The notes beneath the pieces were generated by a model. That model was not told the DNA's origin and searched no databases. It was given only the letters and a program-made list of their open reading frames with translations. A program made the position numbers and the translations under genes. Below, piece after piece: positions 1 through 7,159 of a stretch of DNA of 32,940 nt (its first letter is position 1; each line of letters begins with the position of its first letter). The stretch spans positions 1-32,940 of the forward strand of contig DAJC01000002.1 in NCBI GenBank assembly GCA_002498845.1. The letters are read 5' to 3'. The DNA comes from Thermoplasmatales archaeon UBA509. GTDB taxonomy: Archaea; Thermoplasmatota; Thermoplasmata; Thermoplasmatales; Thermoplasmataceae.

Positions 1-175
1 TTTCAAGTTCGGTTTTTTCCACAAGGAGCTTTCTATGGATTTGCAGGGCCGCCCTTATTTTCGCCAGGATCCCAAGGTATTTTCCAGGATTATTCAGCAC
101 CCGCTCAGTCTCTGAATCCGTCAGGTTGATTTCCCTGCATAGCCTGCGTATGTCCTGTTCATCACTCAGAAACAA
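1..175 (-). CDS. Partial hypothetical protein, runs off the left edge
   Basis: An open frame of about 58 codons continues past the left edge of the window. The best start I see is TTG at 175, preceded by GGAGG about 9 nt upstream; no ATG is available in frame. The peptide is charged and probably helical, with DEQDIRRL, SETERVL and VEKTELE stretches. I do not recognise the family. It overlaps the 3' end of the upstream coiled-coil gene by 14 nt in a different frame. Read together, the two frames would make one continuous helical protein if a single base were lost near the junction (162-168), so this may be the second half of a frameshifted gene rather than a separate cistron. Confidence 0.4.
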   Translation of the reverse strand, partial: MFLSDEQDIRRLCREINLTDSETERVLNNPGKYLGILAKIRAALQIHRKLLVEKTELE

Positions 176-374
176 GCTGGCGCAGCCTCCGTTCTAGACC
201 ATCTTCAATGGCAATGTCCTCCCGAATCTCCGTGACACGACCCTGAAGCGATAAGAGATCTGCACGCAGCATCTCGATATCCTCAACGAGATTCTCATTC
301 CTCAGGGTAAGATACCTCAATTCCGAGCTGAGTTTTCTTTCAATATCCGATTCCGGATGATCGTCTCCATTCAT
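162..374 (-). CDS. Small coiled-coil protein, function unknown
   Basis: A 70-residue acidic protein. From about residue 12 to 66 it shows heptad-like spacing of Leu, Ile and Val between charged residues (ELRYLTLRNENL, IEMLRADLL), which suggests one long coiled coil. It has no signal peptide or membrane segment. The ATG at 374 lies about 22 nt from the centre of the palindromic TATA-like element at 391-400, so a leaderless or near-leaderless message is plausible. The stop overlaps the start of the next minus-strand frame. I do not recognise a family. The N-terminal helices of AAA ATPases such as proteasome-activating nucleotidase look similar, but no ATPase domain follows in the visible part. 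Confidence 0.5.
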   Translation of the reverse strand: MNGDDHPESDIERKLSSELRYLTLRNENLVEDIEMLRADLLSLQGRVTEIREDIAIEDGLERRLRQLVSE

Positions 375-390
375 GCTTTAGAAGCCTCAG

Positions 391-400
391 TAAATATTTA
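391..400. promoter_or_regulatory. Palindromic TATA-like element between divergent genes
   Basis: TAAATATTTA is a perfect 10 bp palindrome in the 49 bp gap between divergent genes. Its centre is about 28 nt from the plus-strand ATG at 424 and about 22 nt from the minus-strand ATG at 374. That suits one TBP site used in both directions for leaderless transcripts. The spacing is seen directly; the shared use is inferred. Confidence 0.5.
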
Positions 401-423
401 AGGTTGTTGAGAATAAGGCGAAA

Positions 424-609
424 ATGACACGATATATATTCAGATGCGCCGATGCGGGTTATCAGTGCAGTTATGAAGTGGAGGGCAATTCCCATGAAGA
501 AATCATTCCTAAGATCAGAATCCATGCCAGATACGCGCACAACCTCTTTGAAATAAATGATGACCAGATGAAGAAGTTCCAGGATGCTATTACGGAGAAA
601 AAATCCTGA
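424..609 (+). CDS. DUF1059 family small protein
   Basis: A 61-residue protein with the usual DUF1059 layout: an N-terminal strand with two cysteines (FRCADAGYQCSYEVEG), then a helix of the type HEEIIPKIRIHARYAH, ending in a short amphipathic helix. The family is widespread in archaea and bacteria and has no firmly established biochemical role. The cysteines at positions 8 and 15 could bind a metal or be redox active, which is inference. The ATG lies about 28 nt from the palindromic TATA element, so the message may be leaderless. The NOG1-like GTPase starts 10 nt after the stop, so the two are probably co-transcribed. Confidence 0.85.
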   Translation: MTRYIFRCADAGYQCSYEVEGNSHEEIIPKIRIHARYAHNLFEINDDQMKKFQDAITEKKS

Positions 610-619
610 AGATTTTCAT

Positions 620-1570
620 ATGTTTACAAGAATACCGACGGTCCTGAGAAGCCAGGAAATAATAGATAAGTCTTTCCTGCGGGCCTCCAGAATAACAGAG
701 CCATACCATCCCAAAATAGAGGACAAGATACGTAAGGAGATAATGGACCGTGTGTCCACCATAGAAAGCACCACATGCTCACACCTGACAAAGCTGGTGA
801 AGAAATTCCCAACAATTGAGCTGATTCATCCTTTCTACCGGGACATGATTGACCTGATGTTTGACATAGATCACTACAAGGTGAGCCTCAGCAAGGTACA
901 GTGGGCATCCGAGAGGATCACGGACCTCAGCACAGATGTTATCAGGAGGCTGCGTTCCGGAAAGAAGGTTGAGGATCTTAACCGCATGATGAGGGAATAT
1001 TACGGAAGGTTCTCATCCATAATGCTGAGCATAGACAAGGACCTGTCTTTCCTGGGAAGCTGCAGGGACTGGATAAGGCAGATTCCTGATATAAACCCCG
1101 ATCTGCCGACATTCCTGGTTGCGGGGATGCCAAACGTTGGAAAGAGCTCCTTACTTTCCGCGCTGACAGGAACAAGTCCAAAGGTTGCACCGTATCCCTT
1201 TACCACACAGAGCATATTCATAGGTTATACCACCATCGGCGGAAAGAAAGTCCAGATCATTGATACACCAGGAATTCTGGACCGCCCTATGGCCAAGAGG
1301 AATGAGATGGAACTGAAATCCATCCTCTCCCTGAAGGACATCCGCGGCACGGTGCTTTTCCTCATTGATCCTACCGGACATTCCAGCTATTCCCTTGAAC
1401 AGCAGGAGAAGCTTTATCAGGAAATCCGTAAATCGCTGCTTTCGCCAATAATTCGAGTCCAGGCGAAGTGTGATCTCACTGATGTCAGGGTGGAAGAAAT
1501 AGCCATATCTGCATCAACCGGAACTGGAATGGGCAGGTTGAGAGAAGAGATGGAAAAATACGTAAAATAG
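620..1570 (+). CDS. NOG1-family GTPase
   Basis: A 316-residue TRAFAC GTPase of the Obg/NOG1 group. It starts with the conserved TRIPTVLRSQEIIDKSF helix, followed by an all-helical N-terminal domain up to about residue 160. The G domain shows the P-loop GMPNVGKSS (169-177), switch I threonines in PYPFTT (191-196), DTPG (215-218), a G4 variant AKCD (282-285) in place of NKxD, and ISAST (296-300) as G5. Eukaryotic NOG1 acts in 60S ribosome assembly, and archaeal members are presumed to assist large-subunit assembly in the cytoplasm. The upstream in-frame ATG at 584 lies inside the DUF1059 gene; the ATG at 620 gives the typical family N-terminus and was preferred. The gltX gene begins at the next base after the stop, so translation is probably coupled. 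Confidence 0.88.
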   Translation: MFTRIPTVLRSQEIIDKSFLRASRITEPYHPKIEDKIRKEIMDRVSTIESTTCSHLTKLVKKFPTIELIHPFYRDMIDLMFDIDHYKVSLSKVQWASERITDLSTDVIRRLRSGKKVEDLNRMMREYYGRFSSIMLSIDKDLSFLGSCRDWIRQIPDINPDLPTFLVAGMPNVGKSSLLSALTGTSPKVAPYPFTTQSIFIGYTTIGGKKVQIIDTPGILDRPMAKRNEMELKSILSLKDIRGTVLFLIDPTGHSSYSLEQQEKLYQEIRKSLLSPIIRVQAKCDLTDVRVEEIAISASTGTGMGRLREEMEKYVK

Positions 1571-3235
1571 GTGATTCTCCTGAATCTGGAAGAGGAAATC
1601 AGAAAACAGGCAATAAGGAATGCCTTTCAGCATGACGGGAAGGCAAACGCCGGTTCAGTAATAAGCAAGATCCTGGGTGAATTCCCGGAATACAGGAAAA
1701 ACGCTGGAGAACTGGCAAGGCTGGTCAATGCAGAGCTGGAGAAAATCAACGGCATGTCTCCAGATGAGATAACTGCAATAGTGCACAGGGAATTCCCGGA
1801 GTTTGAGGTAAGGGAAAAGAAGGTACAGGTTCACAGCCTCCCGGAACTGAGGAATGTGAATGGGCCTGTTGTCATGAGAATGGCTCCCTCCCCGTCAGGA
1901 CCACTGCATATCGGCCACTCAAGGATGGCAATTCTCAATGACGAGTACGTCAAGAGATATGGTGGTAAACTCATACTGAGAATTGAGGATACAAACCCTG
2001 CCAACATAGACCCCATAGCATATGAACAGATTCCCAGGGACCTTGAATGGCTGGGAGTCACAGTTCACCAGATCGCAATCCAGTCAGACAGGATGGAATT
2101 GTATTACGAACAGGCAAGATCACTTATTGCTGCGGGCCATGCCTATGTTTGCTCATGCGTACCGGAGGATTTCAAGCGCAAGCTTTCTGCTTCCATTGCA
2201 TGCCCCCACAGGGAAACAACTCCGGATGAGAACCTGGAAGGATTCCAGAAGATGGTTGACGGAACGTTCTCTCAGGGAGAAGCGGTCCTTATTATAAAGA
2301 CGGATCTGAGTCACCCCAATCCATCCGTCAGGGACTGGATTGCCTTCAGGATCAGCGATGCTGTTCATCCCAGGCACGGAAGGGAATACCACGCCTACCC
2401 CATGATGAACTTCAGCGTGGCAGTGGATGATCATCTGCTTGGGTTGACCCACGTTATCCGAGGCAAGGATCATATCAATAATACAGAGAAACAGAAATAC
2501 ATATTCAGCTATAACAACTGGAAACTCCCTGAATACTACCATTACGGCCTTGTGGACTTTCCAGGGGTGATTCTCAAGACCTCCATTATAAAAAAGGGAC
2601 TTGCAGAGGGCAAATATTCGGGTTGGGATGACATAAGGCTGGGAACCCTGCTGGCCTTCAGGAAGAGGGGTTTTTCGCCTGAAACGTTCAGGAAATACTG
2701 GGTCCAGTCCGGAATGAGGGAGATTGATTCAGAATTCTCCGTGGGAATATTCGATTCCATAAACAAGGATATAATTGATTCGAAGACGCCGCGCTTTTTC
2801 TATGTCCCGAACCCCGTCCGGATTAAAATTGATGGTGGCAAGCAGCTTTCCAGCAAGGCACCGTACCATCCATCTTACCCGGATATGGGATACCGCGTAT
2901 ACTCCCTGGGGGATGATCCATCACTATTCGTGCCTGCCGCTGATTGGAATTCGCTGCCGGATGGTGCGGAACTGCGCCTGAAAGACCTGTGCAACGTGAA
3001 GAAGTCCGGGTCTCTCGCAGAATTTGCAGGAACTGCCATGAAAGACAGAAAGGCAAGGATAATCCAGTGGGTTCCAGATAATGCCAGAGTCTTCACCGTA
3101 AATAAGCCTGATGGGACTCAGGACAAGGGACTCATAGAACCACTTGCCGAAAAATACAAGGGAGTGGCTCAGCTGGAAAGGTATGGATACGTGAATATCG
3201 CATCCGAGCAAACGGGATTCTTCACCCATCCGTAA
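1571..3235 (+). CDS. gltX: Glutamyl-tRNA synthetase, archaeal type
   Basis: A class I aminoacyl-tRNA synthetase of 554 residues that attaches glutamate to its tRNA in the cytoplasm. The archaeal/eukaryotic N-terminal helical extension spans about 1-95. The HIGH signature is in PSGPLHIGHSR (108-118). ILRIEDTNP (135-143) is typical of GluRS. The KMSKS loop is represented by the divergent KTSIIKKG (336-343). A beta-barrel anticodon-binding region follows. Archaeal GluRS is usually non-discriminating and also makes Glu-tRNA(Gln) for the GatDE amidotransferase, which is not in this window. The only plausible standard start is the GTG directly after the NOG1 stop. The sequence AGGTGAT, a good Shine-Dalgarno match, overlaps this GTG, so the true start may be a non-standard codon a few residues later. 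Confidence 0.93.
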   Translation: MILLNLEEEIRKQAIRNAFQHDGKANAGSVISKILGEFPEYRKNAGELARLVNAELEKINGMSPDEITAIVHREFPEFEVREKKVQVHSLPELRNVNGPVVMRMAPSPSGPLHIGHSRMAILNDEYVKRYGGKLILRIEDTNPANIDPIAYEQIPRDLEWLGVTVHQIAIQSDRMELYYEQARSLIAAGHAYVCSCVPEDFKRKLSASIACPHRETTPDENLEGFQKMVDGTFSQGEAVLIIKTDLSHPNPSVRDWIAFRISDAVHPRHGREYHAYPMMNFSVAVDDHLLGLTHVIRGKDHINNTEKQKYIFSYNNWKLPEYYHYGLVDFPGVILKTSIIKKGLAEGKYSGWDDIRLGTLLAFRKRGFSPETFRKYWVQSGMREIDSEFSVGIFDSINKDIIDSKTPRFFYVPNPVRIKIDGGKQLSSKAPYHPSYPDMGYRVYSLGDDPSLFVPAADWNSLPDGAELRLKDLCNVKKSGSLAEFAGTAMKDRKARIIQWVPDNARVFTVNKPDGTQDKGLIEPLAEKYKGVAQLERYGYVNIASEQTGFFTHP

Positions 3236-3244
3236 TACTGATAA

Positions 3245-3496
3245 TCATTCCTGAGGTATTTTCAGGAATGCAGGGAATCTTCTGAGCAGGACGATCTGGC
3301 CTATGGCCTTGATCCACCTGAATGGTATGCTTATGGCGGAACTCATTTCCACAAGTTCAGAATTTGGATGATCAATGTACAGACCGTAGATTTCCTGGGT
3401 TTCAATGTCCAAAATTATATCCGTGACCGTACCGACCAGAACACCTCTATCGGTATAGACTGGCATGTCACGAAGTTCTGTAACCTCTGTTAGCAT
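3245..3496 (-). CDS. PRC-barrel domain protein
   Basis: An 83-residue single-domain PRC-barrel protein. The pattern LRDMPVYTDRGVLVGTVTDI, then a strand with the EIYGLYIDHP motif and a C-terminal IPFRWIKAIGQIVLL strand, matches small archaeal PRC-barrel proteins. The fold occurs in RimM and photosynthetic reaction-centre H subunits and mediates protein-protein or RNA-related contacts; the role of the stand-alone archaeal form is not established. It lies 42 nt downstream of GMP synthase subunit A on the same strand and may belong to the tfb-guaAA transcript. Its 3' end converges with gltX, leaving only 9 nt between stops. Confidence 0.8.
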   Translation of the reverse strand: MLTEVTELRDMPVYTDRGVLVGTVTDIILDIETQEIYGLYIDHPNSELVEMSSAISIPFRWIKAIGQIVLLRRFPAFLKIPQE

Positions 3497-3538
3497 TCAA
3501 TTGACTAAAGGTAAAATGGATATAAATTTTCGCCGGAT

Positions 3539-4105
3539 TCACTTTTTGCAGGACTCAGCAAAATTTTTCATGAGTTCCTTTCCAAACTGTGTGTTGTCAA
3601 CTTCAGGATGGAATTGAACACCATATATGGGCCTGTTCCTGTGCTCGAATGCCTGAATGCTGCAGGTCTTTGACGATGCCAGGACCTCGAAATCCCCGGT
3701 CAGGCTCTTGACCTCATCGTTATGATTTTCCCAGGCAGTTATCCGTTCCGGGATTCCAGTAAAAATTCGGTCAACCTTGCTGAATACAACCTCAGTCCTT
3801 CCGAATTCAGGATGCACCCCCGGCCCAACCTCACCTCCGAAATGCAGGGCAATAAACTGGGCTCCAACACAGATGCCAAGGATCGGGTAAGAATGATCAT
3901 CGATAAATTTTCCCACGTTTCCAAGCTTGTCCAGCTCAGAGACTATGCTGGGGGCCCCGCCGGAAAGCACCAGCCCATCAATTCCATCAAGTTCGTGCGA
4001 ATCCACAGTGTTTGGAACGATCCTGCTCTCAACACCCAGATCTCTGAGAACGCGGTATTCGCGGTGGGTCCACTGCCCACCGTTGTCCACAACGAATATC
4101 TTCAT
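3539..4105 (-). CDS. guaAA: GMP synthase subunit A (glutamine amidotransferase)
   Basis: A 188-residue class I glutamine amidotransferase. Archaea split GMP synthase into this glutaminase subunit and a separate ATP pyrophosphatase subunit (GuaAB), which is not in the window. Together they convert XMP to GMP. Visible features are IFVVDNGGQWTHREYRVLR at the N-terminus, the nucleophile elbow GICVGAQ with Cys79, and the His166/Glu168 pair in GVQFHPEV. The elbow has Val and Ala where many relatives have Leu and His. It begins 6 nt after the stop of the upstream tfb gene, so the two are almost certainly one operon. The gene pair links nucleotide supply with a general transcription factor, which may simply reflect growth-rate co-expression. 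Confidence 0.92.
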   Translation of the reverse strand: MKIFVVDNGGQWTHREYRVLRDLGVESRIVPNTVDSHELDGIDGLVLSGGAPSIVSELDKLGNVGKFIDDHSYPILGICVGAQFIALHFGGEVGPGVHPEFGRTEVVFSKVDRIFTGIPERITAWENHNDEVKSLTGDFEVLASSKTCSIQAFEHRNRPIYGVQFHPEVDNTQFGKELMKNFAESCKK

Positions 4106-4111
4106 CCGAGA

Positions 4112-5041
4112 TTATTCCATTCCAGGTATTCCCAGGGATTTACTGATCTCCTTGTACCTGTTTCTGATTGTTACCTCAGTAACACCGGAAACACGTGCAA
4201 TTTCTTTCTGGGTTCTTGGTTTGCCTACCATGACAGATGCGATGTATATGGAGGCTGCTGCCACACCGGTTGGTCCTTTCCCGGAGGAAATTCCAAGTTC
4301 AATCGATCTCCTTACTATGTCCTCGCTCACGATGATTGCCTGCTTGTCCAGATCAAGTTTGCTGCAGAACTGGGCAACATATGAGTAAGGCGTTGTGGGC
4401 TTAAGATTCAGGCTAAGCTCCTTGGCCAGATGCCGGTAAGCCTTTCCTATCTTCTTCTTGTTCACCTCAGATGCCTTGGAAATTTCATCCAGTGTCCTGG
4501 GAAGATTGACCATTCTGCATGCTGCATAAATGGATGCGCAGACTATGCTCTCTATGCTTCTTCCCCTGATAAGGTTCTTCTCCACAGCCCTTCTGTATAT
4601 GAGCGCAGCAGTTTCCTTGATATCCTTTGGAATTCCCAGCTTTGCACCGTTGTCATTGAGCATCTGAAGTGCCAGTGACAGGTTCCTTTCGGCAGCGTTG
4701 CTTACTCTTATCCTCTGGTGCCACTTTCTGACCCGATATATCTGTGCGCGATTTTTGTGCGGAATCCGCTTACCATAATAGTCCTTATTGGACCATGATA
4801 TCTCAGTTGCCAACCCTTTGTCGTGGCTCAAAAAAGTCATGGGCGATCCAGTTCTTGCCCTTCTGTCATCCTGTTCGGAATCAAATGCGCGCCATTCAGG
4901 CCCCTGATCAATAAAAGAGCCCTCAATGACCATTCCACAATCGCTGCAAATAAGCTCTCCCCGCTCGTAGTCCCTAATAAGATGCTCGGAACCGCATTCC
5001 TGGCATTTCTTGGTTACTTCCTGATCTATGTTTGAACCCAT
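4112..5041 (-). CDS. tfb: Transcription initiation factor TFB (first copy)
   Basis: A 309-residue archaeal TFIIB homologue. It bridges TBP-TATA complexes and RNA polymerase and reads the BRE element. The N-terminal zinc ribbon uses Cys13, Cys16, Cys32 and Cys35 (CQECG, CSDCG). The B-reader/linker region follows with [11 protein letters not shown] and RTGSPMTF. Two cyclin repeats occupy roughly 105-200 and 205-300, and the second ends in the helix-turn-helix stretch [20 protein letters not shown]. Two adjacent ATGs (5044 and 5041) are possible; 5041 lies about 24 nt from an AT-rich TATA-like element near 5058-5070, which fits a leaderless start. A second tfb lies head to head across the control region at 5045-5314. 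Divergence is concentrated in the linker and second repeat, so the copies probably differ in promoter preference, which is inference. Confidence 0.95.
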   Translation of the reverse strand: MGSNIDQEVTKKCQECGSEHLIRDYERGELICSDCGMVIEGSFIDQGPEWRAFDSEQDDRRARTGSPMTFLSHDKGLATEISWSNKDYYGKRIPHKNRAQIYRVRKWHQRIRVSNAAERNLSLALQMLNDNGAKLGIPKDIKETAALIYRRAVEKNLIRGRSIESIVCASIYAACRMVNLPRTLDEISKASEVNKKKIGKAYRHLAKELSLNLKPTTPYSYVAQFCSKLDLDKQAIIVSEDIVRRSIELGISSGKGPTGVAAASIYIASVMVGKPRTQKEIARVSGVTEVTIRNRYKEISKSLGIPGME

Positions 5042-5044
5042 CAT

Positions 5045-5314
5045 AACACCCGCAGATAATTATTAAATACGACATAGGAGCGGATATTAAATCTTTTCTA
5101 TTTGTACTATATTAATATTTCACTGACAAATTTTGATCAGACTTTAAATAGTATGTTATGCATCATACGACAAATTTGCAAATAACATCAAGATATATAT
5201 TATCCTCAGGAGCCAGATTGCCACGGATAGAATATCAATGCTTTAATATGATCAAAACTCTTTTTAATAACTTTACGTTACATTTATATACTTTGTTATC
5301 ATTATCATGTTTAC
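5045..5314. promoter_or_regulatory. Divergent control region between tfb and gar1-tfb
   Basis: About 270 bp of AT-rich sequence without a credible gene. For gar1 there is TTTATATAC at 5283-5291, about 28 nt before the ATG, as expected for a leaderless message. A second TATA-like TTTAAATAG at 5143-5151 would start transcription about 140 nt upstream of gar1. Just after it, GTATG and CATAC form inverted 5-mers at 5151-5155 and 5164-5168 around an ATGCAT core. The minus-strand tfb has its own AT-rich element at about 5058-5070. The dyad and double TATA suggest regulated expression of the TFBs, possibly autoregulation, which is inferred. Confidence 0.45.
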
Positions 5315-5527
5315 ATGGAAGTCGGAGTGGAAATTGTTCACAGGCTGAACAAGCAGATGGTGGTACGGATCTCTGATTGCCTTAAGATTAGGGCAAAGGT
5401 AGTGAATGAGAACGGAAAGGTGGTGGGACGTGTTACGAGAGTATTCGGGCCTGTGAAGGCGCCCTACGCACTGCTCAGTATGAATGAAACCTATCCTGAA
5501 CAGGAAAAGTTCAGGGTTGTATGTTAA
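5315..5527 (+). CDS. gar1: Gar1-like H/ACA RNP protein
   Basis: A 70-residue protein with the Gar1 beta-barrel core: a strand reading [20 protein letters not shown] followed by the hallmark [13 protein letters not shown]. In archaea Gar1 joins Cbf5, Nop10 and L7Ae in H/ACA ribonucleoproteins that convert uridine to pseudouridine in rRNA. The protein lacks the glycine-arginine-rich tails of eukaryotic Gar1, as is normal in archaea. The second tfb gene starts 14 nt downstream behind a strong Shine-Dalgarno sequence, so the two form an operon; I recall the gar1-tfb pairing from other archaeal genomes. A TATA box at 5283-5291 sets a leaderless start. Confidence 0.88.
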   Translation: MEVGVEIVHRLNKQMVVRISDCLKIRAKVVNENGKVVGRVTRVFGPVKAPYALLSMNETYPEQEKFRVVC

Positions 5528-5541
5528 AAGGAGGAATTAAG

Positions 5542-6483
5542 ATGGAAAATGCACCTGAAAAAAAGAAAAGAATAGAGGAGATAGAAAAGTGCCCTGAATG
5601 CGGGTCAACCCAGTTAGTAAGAGATTATGAAAGGGGTGAACTCATTTGCAATAACTGTGGCCTTGTCATAGATGAAAGCTTCATAGACCAGGGACCCGAG
5701 TGGAGGGCGTTCGATTCCGAGCAGAACGATTCCAGAGCGAGAACCGGGTCTCCCATGACCTTCACAATTCACGACAAGGGTCTCTCCACAGATATTTCAT
5801 GGAAGAACAAGGATTCCTATGGAAAGTCCATACCAACAAGAAACAGAGCCCAGCTGTACAGGCTGAGAAAGTGGCAGAAGAGAATCAAGGTTTCAAACGC
5901 CGCAGAGAGAAATCTTTCACAGGCACTGCAGGAACTGGAGAGAATGGCATCAAACCTGAGCATACCAAATGATGTCAGAGAAACAGCAGCTGTAATCTAC
6001 AGGAAAGCTGTCAAGCAGAACATGATAAGGGGCCGGAGCATTGAAGGTGTTGTGGCAGGTTCTATCTACGCTGCTTGCAGGATCACAAATGTGCCCAGGA
6101 CTCTTGATGAAATCGCCTCTGTTACCAGAGTGAAGAAGAAAGAGATAGGGAGAACGTACCGTATCATGAGCAGGTACCTGAAACTGAACATAATGCCATC
6201 AAAGCCAGATGATTATGTGAACAGGTTCTGCAGCAAGCTCAAGCTTTCAATGGAAGCCAGGAAGAAAGCCACGGAAATACTAAAAATGGCCGAGGATAAC
6301 GACCTGACATCCGGAAAGGGTCCAACAGGAGTTGCGGCTGCAGCAATCTACATTGCATCTCTTCTTACACAGGAAAGACGCACCCAGAGAGCTGTTGCAG
6401 AGGTCGCGGGAGTCACTGAAGTTACCATAAGGAACAGGTACAAAGAGCTGACAGAAAAGCTTGCTCTTGATGTTGAGCAGTAA
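5542..6483 (+). CDS. tfb: Transcription initiation factor TFB (second copy)
   Basis: A 313-residue TFIIB homologue, paralogous to the minus-strand copy at 4112-5041. The zinc ribbon uses Cys17, Cys20, Cys36 and Cys39 (CPECG, CNNCG). The reader/linker with [13 protein letters not shown] and RTGSPMTF is nearly identical to the other copy, and two cyclin repeats end with the recognition helix [20 protein letters not shown] chose the ATG at 5542 because AAAGGAGGAAT lies 5-14 nt upstream; the earlier in-frame ATG at 5521 would destroy this site and add seven residues with no family counterpart. It is translated from the gar1 message. The downstream Pcc1-like gene converges on it, and the T-rich stretch at about 6495-6510 could terminate this transcript. 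Confidence 0.95.
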   Translation: MENAPEKKKRIEEIEKCPECGSTQLVRDYERGELICNNCGLVIDESFIDQGPEWRAFDSEQNDSRARTGSPMTFTIHDKGLSTDISWKNKDSYGKSIPTRNRAQLYRLRKWQKRIKVSNAAERNLSQALQELERMASNLSIPNDVRETAAVIYRKAVKQNMIRGRSIEGVVAGSIYAACRITNVPRTLDEIASVTRVKKKEIGRTYRIMSRYLKLNIMPSKPDDYVNRFCSKLKLSMEARKKATEILKMAEDNDLTSGKGPTGVAAAAIYIASLLTQERRTQRAVAEVAGVTEVTIRNRYKELTEKLALDVEQ

Positions 6484-6490
6484 GCTTTCC

Positions 6491-6700
6491 TCACCCTTTT
6501 ATTTTTTCATAGACCTCAAATGATCTGAGCAGATCGTCCACTATACTGTACATTGAGGTCTCCTTTACATTATTAATTTCAATGTTTGCGCAATCATCAG
6601 TGCAGTCTATGCATATTCTGCTGTCATTATCTGGCTCCAGCACCATTTTCAGGGATTTACAGTCAAGCGATTGGGAGCAAATGGTCAGATCTATCTTCAT
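6491..6700 (-). CDS. Pcc1-like KEOPS subunit (probable)
   Basis: A 69-residue protein with the CTAG/Pcc1 pattern: an N-terminal strand (KIDLTICSQS), a helix leading to LEPDND, alternating strands (RICIDCTDDCANIEINN), and a C-terminal helix from SMYSIVDDLLRSFEVYEKI. Pcc1 is the dimerisation subunit of KEOPS, which makes the N6-threonylcarbamoyladenosine at position 37 of ANN-decoding tRNAs together with Kae1, Bud32 and Cgi121, none of which are in the window. Four cysteines in the middle (SLDC, CIDC, DDC) are more than I expect for the family. The length fits. It sits beside tRNA-Leu, but that is probably coincidence. The assignment rests on pattern memory only. Confidence 0.6.
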   Translation of the reverse strand: MKIDLTICSQSLDCKSLKMVLEPDNDSRICIDCTDDCANIEINNVKETSMYSIVDDLLRSFEVYEKIKG

Positions 6701-6760
6701 TCTTCACGCAATATGAACACGCGAAATAATCTTATTGCCTTTGTCTTTACCCATGGCATT

Positions 6761-6845
6761 GCGGAGGTTGCCGAGTCAGGTCAAAGGCGACAGACTCAAG
6801 ATCTGTTTTCGTAGGGATTCGCCGGTTCGAATCCGGCCCTCCGCA
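6761..6845 (+). tRNA. tRNA-Leu (anticodon CAA)
   Basis: A class II tRNA. Acceptor strands GCGGAGG (6761-6767) and CCTCCGC (6838-6844) pair fully, with A6845 as discriminator. The anticodon stem ACAGA/TCTGT encloses the loop CTCAAGA, giving anticodon CAA (6797-6799) for UUG codons. A 14 nt variable arm (6807-6820) is typical of leucine tRNAs. The T arm is GCCGG-TTCGAAT-CCGGC. CCA is not encoded and no intron is seen. An open reading frame from the other strand runs through the whole 3' half and stops in the anticodon loop; see the entry at 6796-7065. Confidence 0.95.
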
Positions 6846-7065
6846 TTAACGCATCTTGCGCAGATAAATCCATAGCCTGCGGCTTATTGTATTGGGTTTT
6901 TTCCAATATGAACTGTCTGTCCTGGGATTGAATTACACACTTCCTTTTCATCAGAGTTTCCATAGCGTAATCAATGTCTCCCGATTCTGGAGATGGCAAC
7001 CCATATAAGAGGCCATCTTTGCTAACATTGTTAGCTTGGATCACATATTTGTATTCCCATGTCAA
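6796..7065 (-). pseudogene. Possible int(N) remnant of an SSV-type integrative element
   Basis: A frame of 89 codons begins at TTG 7065, downstream of tRNA-Leu, and reads antisense into the tRNA 3' half, giving RRAGFEPANPYENRS before a TGA in the anticodon loop. SSV-type archaeal integrase genes carry attP, a copy of a tRNA 3' half read antisense, near their 5' end. Integration leaves the N-terminal fragment int(N) in exactly this position and orientation. The upstream part (WEYKYVIQANNV, GLLYGLPSPES) would be the short integrase N-terminus. Against this, any antisense frame through a tRNA T arm yields similar residues, no int(C) or second tRNA 3' half is visible in the window, and the start is a weak TTG without a clear ribosome site. 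The 425 bp between the tRNA and the microprotein otherwise lacks genes. Confidence 0.35.
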
Positions 7066-7159
7066 TTTTCTCTATCTTTCAGCGAAGAAGTACGGGTGAA
7101 GTGGTCCATAATATGAAAACCAAAACCTATACAGTATGGTTGCATGGAATATGAGTTTC

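Noticed and set aside
5158..5376. 72-codon plus-strand frame upstream of and into gar1
   Set aside because: It overlaps gar1 in another frame and covers the gar1 TATA box. The composition is not protein-like.
5521..5541. Upstream ATG as the start of the second tfb
   Set aside because: The AAAGGAGGAAT ribosome site lies between this ATG and the one at 5542, which is therefore preferred.
6797..6799. Intron in tRNA-Leu, common in archaea next to the anticodon
   Set aside because: The anticodon arm closes directly with a 7 nt loop and 5 bp stem, so no intron is needed.
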